From the NCBI GenBank assembly GCA_030063045.1, contig JAQSEB010000181.1:372001-436000 (forward strand): 64,000 nucleotides of DNA. Direction: 5' to 3'. The DNA comes from Pratylenchus scribneri (Eukaryota > Nematoda > Chromadorea > Rhabditida > Pratylenchidae). Each line of letters starts with the position of its first letter. Position 1 is the first letter of the stretch. Of this stretch, positions 33,301 to 42,479 are shown piece after piece. A program made the position numbers and the translations under genes. The notes beneath the pieces were generated by a model. It made no database searches and was not told the origin of the DNA. It saw only the letters and a list, made by a program, of their open reading frames with translations.

Positions 33301-36246
33301 TTGAAAAGAGAGAAGTGAGAAGAGGAATTAATTGGAAAAATTCAAATTCCCGCCAAATTAGACTCAAAATTCAGCCCATTTAGACAGGAGAAAAAATAGA
33401 CTCAAAATTCAGCCCTTTTAGACAGGAAAAAAATTAGACTCAAAATTCAGCCCCTTTAGACAGGCGATTAAGCCCCACGTTTATTTTAATAAGAATTATT
33501 TAATTTGAAAACTTTGAAAATATTTTTGACATAAAAGAGTAAATTTTTTTTGCACAATGAATTACATTCTTTTGCCAAAAAGTCACATTCATTTGCCGAA
33601 AGATAGGTTTTTCTTGGATAACTAATTTATGCATTATCCTAGACTCCAAGCCTTATACCTTTTATAGAGCACGTGTCGATTAATTGATTTGTCGATGTTT
33701 GGTTCAAAACTAAAAGAGTAATAAACCAAAAACGAAAATAAGTTTTAAACGGTTTAATACTTTGAATTTTGGCTAAATCGTGACAAATTATACCTCAATC
33801 GACGCGTCTCGATGAGCTCTATAAAATGGATATAAGATTTGGAGGTTTAGGATCAAGCATAAATTAGTTATAGAAGAAAAATACCGATTTTATGGGCAAA
33901 AGAATGAAAATTTTCAACAAAAGAATGCAATTCATTCGGCAAAAAAATTGGCACCCATCTAAAATTGTATGCACCTTCCGATTGCCTGAATCTCATTGCA
34001 ATTGCTGAGCTAACCCAACGGCCATTCTCATCCCTTCTATGTTCCCGGAATTCTCGCTGATCATCATTTGGTAATATATCCAGAAATTGACCATGCAGCC
34101 CATCATTGACTTCCAGAGAACAAGTCATTTTATATGTGGAGGTGCAATCTCGGCGATTTCCGACCATTTCGCTGACAACAATTGTTGGCCGGAAATTGTC
34201 CATTATTTCATCCTTAAATTATATTTTAATTTTTTAAATTTAAATTTTAGTAAAAATTGTGAATTCAAATTTTAAAAAAAATTATTAAAATTTACGGTTA
34301 ATCCTTCGTCCGCCAATTTAATGATAATACGCTTTAGGAAAGGAATAAGATTGATGGCCACACAGGCTGGAATTGGCTCAACAAATCCTGGCGGAATTTC
34401 CGGCACACCATCACAAAATTTCGGCGGAATTTCAATATTTGGTCGATTGCTTAAATAATATAAATTTTTTATTTTATGAATTTATTATGATGGAAGAAAA
34501 TTAAACTTCAGAGCAGGTAATCTTACTGATTCTATAATTAGTATTAGAGAAAATTGGAAATTACCTAATTTATACATGAGTAATTTAAATAAAGCTATTC
34601 AAAAGGTCGTAATGTTTTTTAGTTTCACTTCCAAAAAATTAAATGCTTAACAATGTGTAATTAATAGAGAACGGATTTAATGCACGGAAAAGTGCCAAAA
34701 AAGGCAAATTTAAATTTTTTAATATATGCAAATTTTATCAAAATTTTCTTAATATATGCAAAATTTTTGGTTTTTGTTTCATTTTTGGGCGACAATTTTT
34801 TTGCAAAAAAAGGTGAAAATATGCAAAATAACTTTACTCTTCTTCAAACACTTTAAATAGGGTATGCGACGGTTTGTGGCCGGCCGGTTTGTGGCGAACT
34901 AGTTTTTGCTTTATAACTCATCTTAATCTGAACGGTTTTGGAATGTTTTTATATTCATTTGATAGAGCAATGTATTATCTATCGAATGATATAAAAATCA
35001 TTTTATATTATTCAAAATAAAGAAAGTTATGAGCTATTGAATAAAAGTGGGCAAAATGGTGTCAATTTTGAAGGTTTTTGATTTTTAAAAAATGTGAAAA
35101 TATGTTTTATAATTTGATTTTTATATGGGCTGATAGAGAATTTTTTGCTCTATTCAATGATATAAAAAACATTCGAAAACATTTATTAGGCGCTGAGCTA
35201 TTAGCTTTCGCCACAAACCGGCCGCGCCACAAAACGTCCCACTCCGCTTTAAATATCATCAATTAGGTACGTAGGAACTGATAAAAAGTATAAATAAGAA
35301 ATATGCATTTGCATATAAATCCGGGCCCCTTATATGAGCCTTATTAATGTATTTTAGTTTCTCTTCCAAAAAATTAATGGTTAACAATGTGTAATTAAAA
35401 TCGGATATAAAAGTTAAAAAGAACTGACTCAAAAATGTGCTCCCTTTGCCATATAATTCGAGACGCATTCCATCTTGGATCCAATGTTAGGCTATGCTCA
35501 TTTTGTATTGCCAAATTCCAACAATCCTTGACGAAATTCCGTCCAAAACAATGTTTGAGTGCAATGCTTTGGAATGATTTTGTGGAAATGCCAGTCAATT
35601 TGGGCCATTCCAACACATATCCATCATATTCCATTTTCTTTCGCCAAAAGAAACTTTCCGACAAAATTCGGTTCCATTGTGGTGAGACCTTAAGGAATTT
35701 ATAAAAATATATTGTTGCAAAATGTCAGCATTAAATTTGACTGTGAAATAAATTTCTGCCTGAATTTTATCAAAAATTTTTAAAATGGTGAAAAACATTA
35801 AAAATGGTACAAAGATTATAATGGTTCATCGGTTTGACGTAGCCCTAAAACCATATACTCAATTGATAAATCTTGATGATAAGCATTTTGTTGTTTGGCT
35901 TTAGGCTTAATCAATTTTAAATAAGTTTCGAACCAAAAACAAAAACAATTTAATACCCCTTGAATCAAACCATTAAAAAATTATATACCATTCGACATGT
36001 GTTTTGACGCGATCTATTGATTGGGTATAGGGTTTATGTGCTTACTTAGTACAAATACAAACCGATGAACATACTTTTTTAGCCATATTCAATGTTTTTT
36101 TTTACCAAATTAAGTACTCTTTTTTTGGAATCATCTTTAAAATGAATCTAAACCTGAGGGCATATTTTGATCAAATCCTTGATTGGCACTCTCAACAAAA
36201 TCAAGATTAATCCATCATCCGAAGCAGCTGACAAATCAATGGGCAT
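30305..36246 (-). CDS. F-box protein with FBA (F-box-associated) domain
   Basis: Five exons: 36246-36154, 35688-35429, 34449-34296, 34212-33975 and 30471-30305. Every junction is in phase, giving 304 codons (303 aa), the length of FBXO2/FBXO6-type proteins. The F-box is at about residues 8-52 (SDDGLILILLRVPIKDLIKIC, VSPQWNRILSESFFWRKKM), the surface that binds SKP1 in SCF ubiquitin ligases. The FBA domain follows: GRNFVKDCWN near residue 75, RPTIVVSEMVGNRRDCTSTYKM in the middle, and WHRMEHIFKDYPSGMRYLTVICMG ending GPYGLKLANCSV. In mammals FBA binds glycans or client proteins; the client here is unknown. Intron 4 is 3.5 kb and holds three unrelated elements. Donor of exon 4 is taken as GGAAG|GTGCAT because only it matches the phase of the last exon. 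Confidence 0.85.
30545..31290. mobile_element. Palindromic element with GC-rich core, copy 2 (inverted relative to copy 1)
   Basis: The core 30825-31030 is nearly identical in inverted sense to 7785-8000, including GAGCGAAGCGAGCCACAAGC and GGAGTGTGCGTAGCCGAAGC. The arms (CCCCTATGGGTCGAAAATTT at the left, its inverse with an extra GGA at the right) are related to copy 1 but more diverged, and the terminal 50 bp differ. In intron 4 of the F-box gene. Confidence 0.75.
31584..33473. mobile_element. 1.9-kb TIR element carrying a gene fragment
   Basis: Inverted ends of about 140 bp: GCTTAATTGCCTGTCTAAAGG at 31584 and its inverse up to 33473, continuing inward as TAATTTGGCGGGAATTTGAA and its inverse. 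Within each end a unit of about 38 bp (TGTCTAAAGGGGCTGAATTT) is tandemly repeated, two times at the left and three at the right. The interior (about 31985-32890) contains exon-like host sequence. No transposase was recognised, so it appears non-autonomous. Confidence 0.75.
32017..32882 (+). pseudogene. Captured gene fragment inside a TIR element
   Basis: An exon-like piece 32017-32113 (MARSKSKSDQKEGARQ..., donor CAAG|GTTTTG) splices in phase to 32417 onward (GLAAYLTAHQQQFANAAYQQ..., Gln/Ala-rich). The protein-like signal then moves through the other two frames: about 32535-32698 (ending SGDAFNGGTSSNGN) and about 32692-32870 (containing Ser/Thr-rich STSIRLATGSQTPQQ and VDIIRG before a GTTTGT donor). 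Gln/Ala- and Ser/Thr-rich composition recalls the flank of a transcription factor, but no DNA-binding domain is left. The frame changes make a working protein unlikely. Confidence 0.5.
33620..33880. mobile_element. Foldback element with diverged ends
   Basis: AACTAATTTATGCATTATCC mirrors GGATCAAGCATAAATTAGTT at the right, and the inner CTCAATCGACGCGTCTCGAT motif is present on the right arm with a decayed mirror on the left. Intron 4 of the F-box gene. Confidence 0.6.
34670..35335. mobile_element. ATATGCAAAT-rich repeat, copy 2, split by a nested palindromic element
   Basis: The first half (34670-34860) and last part (35247-35335) match the uninterrupted copy at 15645-15893. Between them is an insert with inverted ends GGTTTGTGGCCGGCCGGTTT (about 34871) and AAACCGGCCGCGCCACAAAA (about 35216-35235), flanked by CTTTAAAT on both sides (about 34850 and 35247), an apparent 8-bp target duplication. 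Inner arms around TCATTTGATAGAGCAATG and CATTCGAAAACA also partly pair. In intron 2 of the F-box gene. Confidence 0.7.
35830..36070. mobile_element. Foldback element, ATGGTTCATCGGTTTG-ended copy
   Basis: TTCATCGGTTTG at 35824 is mirrored by CAAACCGATGAA near 36057-36068, and CCATATACTCAATTGATA by TATTGATTGGGTATAGG. First intron of the F-box gene. A decayed relative spans about 36350-36530 upstream of the gene. Confidence 0.65.
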
Positions 36247-37487
36247 TTTTGTTGTTTGCAAATCAATAGACAGTAAAATATTTTTAAAATTTATAGAAAT
36301 AATCTGTTTTAAAAATGAATTTTAATGTTTTATATAATTTTTCATGGTTGATAAAAAAATTAAGGGATATATTAAACTGTTTTAATCCATCTTAGGATTT
36401 TTGGTTCAAAAGTAAATTAAAAATTGGTTGAGCCTAACCAAATCATTATCTAACGATGCATTTTTATGAGACCTAATGATTGGACATAGAGTTTTGGGGG
36501 TCTAGGACAAACCAATGAACCGTTATAATCTTTTGTTATTTTCAAACCCTTCATCAACTTTCCTTTTTATTCGGAATTAGGGAAAAATAAAAATAAATGC
36601 TACGTGAAGACGAATTGGTCTATATGGGAATGAGTTGAATGGTCTAGTTTATAAGCAATAGAATAAAGTGGGGATGAGGTTTTGGATTGTAGCCAAGTGC
36701 GTCCTTTTTTCATTCCACGTAGCGTTGTGGATGGCCCAAGGCATTTGGAATTTCCCGCCCAAAATTCCTCACAATGCTTCAGGGAAGAAAAATGGACGCA
36801 TTTAGCGTTCTTTTTGCATAGGTCAGCATCATAAAAATTCAAAAAAAAAAGAAAAAAGATAAGTGAAGGTAAATGGATGAAACCGAAGATAAGTTTGCCG
36901 AGGGAAAAATAAAAATGTAGCGATTGAATGAGAATATTAATTCTTTTGGCTATATCAAGTCGAAATTCCACGGTTATTTAGATACAATTTCGCATTGTAT
37001 AATTTGAATTTTTGGGCATTGATAATGGTAAAATTTAGCCAATTTTAATTATCAAATTTGTCATTTTAAAACAAGCAAAAAAAATGAAATTAAATGATAA
37101 ATATATAATTAAAAATCCGAATTATCATAAATAAAGTTAGATATTTTTATTTAAAATTTTGAGATGCTTAACAATATAGCTAATCTATTTTTCATCTGAT
37201 TTATTATTTTCTTCATTTTAAAATGACATGTTGATGAATTAAAATTAGCCAGAATTTTTCAAAAAATTTTGAACAAAAACCTTAAGATTTTACTATTAAA
37301 ATTTCGTCTGGTCTTTAATATATTTAAAAATAAATCGTTTAAAAATATCAAATATTTTTTGTTAATTTTGATACTTTTTTATAACAAAAATGAAGGTTAT
37401 TTGTTTTCCAAACGCAAATTTAATTACGATTTAGACAACTTTGGAAATTATTATTCCATTTGAAAAAAATCTGAAGCCAATTTTAAG
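36247..37487. other. AT-rich intergenic stretch upstream of the F-box gene
   Basis: Besides a foldback remnant (36350-36530) there is a minus-strand frame at 36600-36971 with a hydrophobic segment followed by four cysteines (CKKNAKC, HCEEFWAGNSKC). It has no splice or trans-splice context and I cannot support it as a gene. Confidence 0.4.
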
Positions 37488-37651
37488 GGGGAAGCGCGAA
37501 CGCTATCCCTGCGCACTCAAAAATTTAGCTGTGGGCCTATCCCAGTTCGGGACCGCCCTGCGGGTCAACCCCACTCGAAAGTGCAATGAGGGAGTCTCGC
37601 CACAGGTGTCCTGCCTTCTTGATCGCAGGAACACCCCAGCCAGGTAAGTTT
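37488..37651 (-). ncRNA. U1 spliceosomal snRNA
   Basis: Read on the minus strand from 37651, the sequence begins AAACTTACCTGGC, the 5' splice-site recognition end of U1. It continues with stem-loop I containing GCGATCAAGAAGG (U1-70K site), stem-loop II with CATTGCACTTTCG (U1A site), a stem-loop III region, then the Sm-type site AATTTTTGAG and a 3' terminal hairpin rich in GC (TGCGCAGG...TTCGCGC). The length of about 164 nt is normal for U1. The 3' end is set by the last hairpin and is accurate to a few bases. It stands tail-outward to the SL2-like RNA gene, with about 500 bp between the two starts. Confidence 0.93.
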
Positions 37652-37689
37652 ATGAACCGGCGAATTGCCGTCTTTTCTTCTCCTTTTAC

Positions 37690-38190
37690 TTGAAAAATGG
37701 AGAAGGAAACATTTTACCGAGTGGGGCAGCAAATGCGGGTGGAAAGGAAAATTTTACGAGAGAAAATGTATTGAATTGAGCAAAAAGCGATGAAAGAAAG
37801 GCGAGGAATTGTGTGGATAGAGAAAAAGACGAGATGAGGGAAAAATGAAAAAGGATGGCGGCCATTACGCATTTGAAGGGAAGAAAGCGAATGGCCGACG
37901 TATACCTAGTTTTTGTTTGCTTGGGGAAAAGTGGGTAAAGAATGGGAATATTGACGATGGATAGGGCTAAATTTCTATAAGAGAGAAGTGAAAAGGAAAG
38001 GAAAGGCAGTGTGCTGGAAATGTGGAGCATTCTTGCTGTTTATTTGGTCGGGAAGAGTGGGGAAATGTGAGCCTTTTTGTACCCTTCCAACGCATCTGCA
38101 ATTTGTCCCCATCCACCCATCAAATTCTCTCTTTTCCCCTCTATCGTCGGTTTTTAACCCAGTACTATAAGGTACTTGGCGTTCCTGACC
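37690..38190 (+). repeat. SL RNA gene 5' block, first copy
   Basis: This block, which includes the promoter region of the SL2-like gene, is similar to 40450-40900 upstream of the SL1-variant gene. Shared landmarks: GATGGCGGCCATT, GGGAATATTGACGAT, ATAGGGCTAAATTT, GGAAGAGTGG and CGCATCTGCAATTTGTCC. It ends within the leader. Several open frames here are artefacts of the block. Confidence 0.7.
38089..38108 (+). promoter_or_regulatory. Candidate proximal sequence element of the SL2-like RNA gene
   Basis: AACGCATCTGCAATTTGTCC lies about 41-60 bp before the first base of the leader. The same words stand at the same distance before the SL1 gene (39001-39022, minus strand) and the SL1-variant gene (40799-40817). 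Position and conservation fit the PSE of snRNA-type promoters. Between it and the start, CATCAAATTCTCTCTTTTCCCC is shared by all three as well. Confidence 0.75.
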
Positions 38191-38257
38191 GGGGAAACCT
38201 GTGTCCAAGGACAAAAACTTAACTTTTTGGAATCTGCTTCTGGGGATATCCGGAGGC
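38149..38257 (+). ncRNA. SL2-like spliced leader RNA
   Basis: The leader (38149-38171, 23 nt) begins GGTTTTTAACCCAGT and ends CTATAAG before the donor GTACTTGG. The GGTTTTAACCCAGT core is that of nematode SL2-family leaders. Downstream are an Sm-type site (AACTTTTTGGAA, 38221-38232) and a 3' hairpin GCTTCTGG/CCGGAGGC (38236-38257). In nematodes that use them, SL2-type leaders go onto downstream genes of operons. Length of about 109 nt is normal for SL RNA. Confidence 0.85.
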
Positions 38258-38858
38258 TTAAAAGATAAATAGTAGAGCTGTCATTAAATTAGACAATTCA
38301 ATTCAAATGATAAGATAATTCAAAAGAACACAAACATATAATATTCAATTAATTAATAAGAATGATTTATAATTTAATTATTATATGTAGTTTATTGTTA
38401 ATGATAATAAATTAATAAGTAAATCATTTAGAGGTCATTTATTTGTCAAATAAATCAAATTCCTGAGTAAAAATTAAATTAAGAGATTTATTTTCTTTCC
38501 AATATTGTTCCATCTTTTTATTTCTGCATTCTTCTCGCACAGTGACCAAATTAAATTCCATTATTCATATTTCATAGTTAGCCAATGATAAATTTAATGG
38601 CTATTTTCAAAATTATCTGCCCAACTTCCATTGAAAATTCTATTTCCATTCCGATTAAAACTAATTAATTTTTAGGCAATCTCGCAAATCAAAGCTAATT
38701 TTTTGTCGGTAAGCGAAGATAAATTGATGTGAATTTTTATTATTATTTGTGGTTATTTTATAAAATATAATTAGCCAATCTTAATTAAAAAAATTATAAA
38801 AATGAATCAATTTTTATCTCGAGTTTAAATTTAATAATTTAAACATTATTGATTTTAA
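38258..38858. other. AT-rich spacer between SL RNA genes
   Basis: 600 bp of AT-rich sequence with no recognised feature between the 3' ends of the SL2-like gene (+) and the SL1 gene (-). Confidence 0.5.
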
Positions 38859-38962
38859 GCATCACCCAAAAAAATTTGGGCAATGCAATTCCAAAATTTA
38901 TTCCAAAACCACTCAAACGAGGGTAGGAAATACTAAATACCTCAAACTTGGGTAATTAAACC
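38859..38962 (-). ncRNA. SL1 spliced leader RNA
   Basis: On the minus strand, 38962-38941 is GGTTTAATTACCC followed by AAGTTTGAG, identical to nematode SL1 at all 22 positions, then the donor GTATTTAGT. The Sm-binding site ATAAATTTTGGAA follows about 45 nt later. A perfect-looking 3' hairpin GCATTGCCCAAA/TTTGGGTGATGC closes at 38859. The 104-nt length is typical. Product: the donor of the 5' leader trans-spliced onto many nematode mRNAs. Confidence 0.95.
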
Positions 38963-39082
38963 GGAGATGAAGGGGAAAAGAGGGAATTTGATGGATGAAT
39001 GGGGGCAAATTGCAGATGCGTTGGAAGGGCACAAAAAGGCCCACATTTCCCCACTCTTCCCAAACAAATAAACAGCCAAATG
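38963..39082 (-). promoter_or_regulatory. SL1 gene promoter region
   Basis: Reading minus, CGCATCTGCAATTTG (39022-39006), then a CATCAAATTCCCTCTTTTCCCC stretch just upstream of the start, match the other two SL promoters base for base over most of 60 bp. No TATA box is evident, as expected for polymerase II small-RNA promoters. Confidence 0.7.
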
Positions 39083-39299
39083 TTCTCCTTTTACATCACA
39101 CTGCCTTTCATTTCCTTTTCACTTTTTCTATTGAATTTGGTAAGCAGTGATTCTCATTCCCCCCCCCCAGCCCCCACCCCTCAAATATCCAACAGAGCTA
39201 TGGTTGTTTGACACTGCCCTATCGATTTGGGCAAAGCAGTGTTTGCTTTTTCAAAGCATTATCCACCCTCACCTCAACCACTTTTTTCTCGAGAAAAGT

Positions 39300-40441
39300 T
39301 TTTTTGTCCACAAAATTGGTGCTTTTTGTCCACAAAGTGGTTTTTTTTGTCCACAACTTTTAAGTAGTTTTTTTTGTCCACAAAATCGGTTCTTTTTGTC
39401 CACAAAGTGGTTTTTTTTGTCCACAACTAATAAAAATTTGTTTTTCACGTTATAAATGATATAAAACGGTTTTACAACACTCCAAGGATGCGCGGAAGTC
39501 AAAAAGAGGTGCGCGGGATATATCCGGATATTGAGGGATTAAGGAGGATTAAGGGGGATTAAGCCGGATTAAGCCCCGGAATAGACGGGAAATGGCCCGA
39601 AGGGCCAATGGAAGGTCGGGAAGTGCCTGAGAGTGCGCGGGATAGAGCCGGATATGTGGGGATTAAGGTGGATATAGGGGGATTAAGGCGGATTAAGGCG
39701 GAATAAGCCCCGGAATGGACGGGAAATGGTCCTAAGGGCCAGTGGAAGGTCGGGTAGTGCCTGAGAGTGCGCGGGATATAACCGGATATATGGGGATTAA
39801 GGTGGATATAGGGGGATTAAGGCGGATTAAGCTTAGCTAGGGCTAGGGATTAGGGTTATGGTTAGGGGCGGCATGGGTTCTAGGGGTTGGGGTTCGGAGC
39901 ACGTGGGTTATAGCCGGATATAGGGGGATTAACGTGGATAATGGGGGATTAAGCCTATTTAGAGATTAGGGTTAGGGCCAGGATAACCAGTCGAGAGCCA
40001 TCATTGGCTCCGTATAGGGATTAGGGCCTAACCCTACATCTATTTCGGCGCTTAACCCGACTTAATCCCCCTATATCCACCTTAATCCCCCCATATCCGG
40101 CTTAATCCCGTGCAGTCTCTGGGCCTCTATTACACTTCCCCGACGTTCCTGTGGCCTTCCGGGCCATTTCCCGTCCATTTCGGGGCTTAATCCCCCTTAA
40201 TCCTCCTTAATCCCTCAATATCCGGATATATCCCGCGCACCTCCTTTTTGACTTCCGCGCACCCCTGGAATGTTACAAAACCTTTTTATACGATTTACAA
40301 CGTGAAAAACAAATTTTTATTAGTTGTGGACAAAAAAAACCACTTTGTGGACAAAAAGAACCGATTTTGTGGACAAAAAAAACTACTTAAAAGTTGTGGA
40401 CAAAAAAAACCACTTTGTGGACAAAAAGCACCAATTTTGTG
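39300..40441. repeat. 1.1-kb palindrome between the two SL1-type genes
   Basis: Arms 39300-39580 and 40160-40441 are near-perfect inverses. Each arm has repeats of TTTTTTGTCCACAAAGTGG, then AAAATTTGTTTTTCACGTT, a GCGCGGAAGTCAAAAAG junction and GGGATATATCCGGATATTGA. The centre (about 39500-40200) is a minisatellite of GGGGATTAAGG/GGATTAAGC units, with GCGCGGGATATAGCCGGATA recurring about every 170 bp. It is non-coding. The flanking SL1 genes extend the inverted arrangement to about 38.84-40.98 kb. Confidence 0.85.
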
Positions 40442-40798
40442 GTCTCCAGTAAGTGGGAAGGCGATACAGAGAAAAAGAATTTTAATGAGATGAATGTGCA
40501 ATTCAGCAGAAAAGCAATTGTAAGCTATGAAAGAAAGGTGAGGAACTAATGTGTTTAGAGAAAAAAAATGAAATAAATTAATAAGAACGAAATGATGGCG
40601 GCCATTCTTCATGAATGGAGGGAAGCGCTAATTCTGGGACGCAGCTTGCCTTGGGGGAATATTGACGATTGTAGGGCTAAATTTTTGTTGAGAGGAGTGA
40701 AAAGGAAATGGAAGAGAGTGTACTAGAAATGTGGAGGCAATTGGCTCTTTATTTGGTCAGGAAGAGTGGAGAAATTGGGGCCTTTTTGTGCCCTTCCA

Positions 40799-40817
40799 AC
40801 GCATCTGCAATTTGTCC
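40799..40817 (+). promoter_or_regulatory. Candidate proximal sequence element of the SL1-variant gene
   Basis: ACGCATCTGCAATTTGTCC lies about 41-59 bp before the start of the SL1-variant RNA, the same words and distance as in the other two SL genes. Confidence 0.7.
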
Positions 40818-40857
40818 TCATTCATTCATCAAATTCTCTCTTTTCCCTTTCATCGTC

Positions 40858-40961
40858 GGTTAAATTACCCAAGTTTGAGGTACTTGGTGCTTCCTACCCT
40901 CTTCACTGAGTGGTTTGGAATAAATTTTGGAATTGCATTGCCCAGCATTGTTGGGTGGTGC
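40858..40961 (+). ncRNA. SL1-variant spliced leader RNA
   Basis: The leader 40858-40879 starts GGTTAAATTACCC and continues AAGTTTGAG, one base different from SL1 (A instead of T at position 5). The donor GTACTTGG follows. The Sm site (ATAAATTTTGGAA) is unchanged and the 3' hairpin GCATTGCCCA...TGGGTGGTGC is intact. It mirrors the SL1 gene at 38.9 kb across the central palindrome. Probably functional, since all RNA elements are kept, but the leader change at position 5 could affect its Sm-independent pairing. Confidence 0.9.
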
Positions 40962-42094
40962 TTAAAAATAACATATTTAAATATTCTTTATCATAGCAAT
41001 GAATTAAATATATTTATGAAAAAAAAACAAATTTATATAATCATCGTCAAATTCTTTTTTTAACATAGAAAAACAAATTAAAAAATAAATTCTATTTATT
41101 TATCAAAATAAATATTGAAGGAAAAATTGCAATAAGGAAAGAAAAATTCTGGCTAAAAAAGCAGCTGTGGTCAACGGAATCTGCGGAAAAACACAATTGT
41201 CTCCGGAAAAAGTAGTTGTTCTCAAAACTGTTTCCGGAAAAAGTAGTTGTTCTCAACAGAACTGTCTCCGGAGATAAACATAATTGACCCAATCAATGTT
41301 ATCGAAGATGAAAAATAACATCAAGGGAGGGGCAGGAGCTATATTTGGAATTTTAAATGGGACTATATTTCTATCTTTCATTTTTATTTTATTTTGTGAT
41401 TTATCTTATTTTATTCAATTTATTAATCCAGTTTGTAAAATTTTTTCATATTTTTCTTAAAAATACCGCCTCATAGGTATTGAATTCAAAATTGCATGTC
41501 ATTAAAATTAATTTTACTCTTTTTTGTATATTTAAAAGTGCATAAAAAAAATTCTCAATACAAAATAATAAATCTTAATTAATTCATCAAAATATTATTT
41601 GTTGTAGACGAGAAGGAACACGGAAATTATAATGAGTAATATTATATAGAATTTTTAGAAAATTTTCTGCAAATTTTCCACTTGGTCAAATTAACAAAAA
41701 AATAGTTTATTCGAAAACTTGTAAAATTAAAGAGTTTTTTCCGAATAAACTACTTTTTTCCCGACATACCCTTATAATGGTGAATAAGCTGTTCTTCACA
41801 AATTTTTTATAGTAATTAATGAGACCAGTGAACTGAGATTTTCTGCTTATTAATTTTGAGACATAAGGATGTCCTAATTATGATGAATAGCCACTATGTT
41901 CTTCACAAATTTTTGTACAAATTAATGAGTGTTGATGAATGGATTATTAACGAAATATGGATGAATATTTTAGTTGATTCCATTTTGAAAAATTTAGCAC
42001 ATAAAAAGGGGGTAAAATTTGCAGTAAAACATCCAAAATCCTTTCTCGATGAAAAATATTTTTGCAGAATAAATTTTTTTTGCAGACGAACAAT
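40962..42094. other. AT-rich intergenic stretch with a small tandem repeat
   Basis: At 41175-41280, a unit of about 35 bp (CTCCGGAAAAAGTAGTTGTT) is repeated two to three times. Otherwise there are no recognised features. Confidence 0.45.
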
Positions 42095-42368
42095 TTTCGA
42101 CTTCTAATAAATCAGTAACCAATTTAGCCTACCATTTTGTAGATCTCATCGAGACGTATTTTTTGACATATATAATTCTTATTTAATTGAAACCGTGCGA
42201 ATTAAACCGTTTAAACCATATTTTCGAGTTTTTGATTTTAAACTCTTTAAATTTGAGTTAAAAACCTAAAATTTTATAAACCCTTCGATGGGTCTCGATG
42301 AGATCTATAAATTGGTATAAGGTTTGTAGCGTCTAAAACCGGTTTCTAATTTATTAGAATTCAAAAAC
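42095..42368. mobile_element. Foldback element, AACCGGTTT family
   Basis: GACTTCTAATAAATCAGTAACC at the left mirrors GTTTCTAATTTATTAGAATTC at the right; TTTTGTAGATCTCATCGAGAC mirrors GTCTCGATGAGATCTATAAA. It ends about 110 bp upstream of the chemoreceptor start. Confidence 0.7.
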
Positions 42369-42479
42369 TATTTTTTCTACAAATTTTTTCTTCAAAAAAT
42401 AATAACCCTCCGATTGAACAGATTTATACAAAAATTTTTCCTGACAGAAAAAGGCAATATTTTAAACTATTTTGTGAGG

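Noticed and set aside
36600..36971. Cysteine-containing small secreted protein on the minus strand
   Set aside because: The hydrophobic stretch is not at a plausible start, there is no acceptor or leader site, and the composition fits chance.
39147..40612. Proteins with CGQKK/FFLSTK repeats on both strands
   Set aside because: These are translations of the GTCCACAAA repeats in the palindrome arms.
41150..41290. CRISPR-like spaced repeats
   Set aside because: Two to three direct units of a short tandem repeat in eukaryotic DNA; no spacer/repeat pattern.
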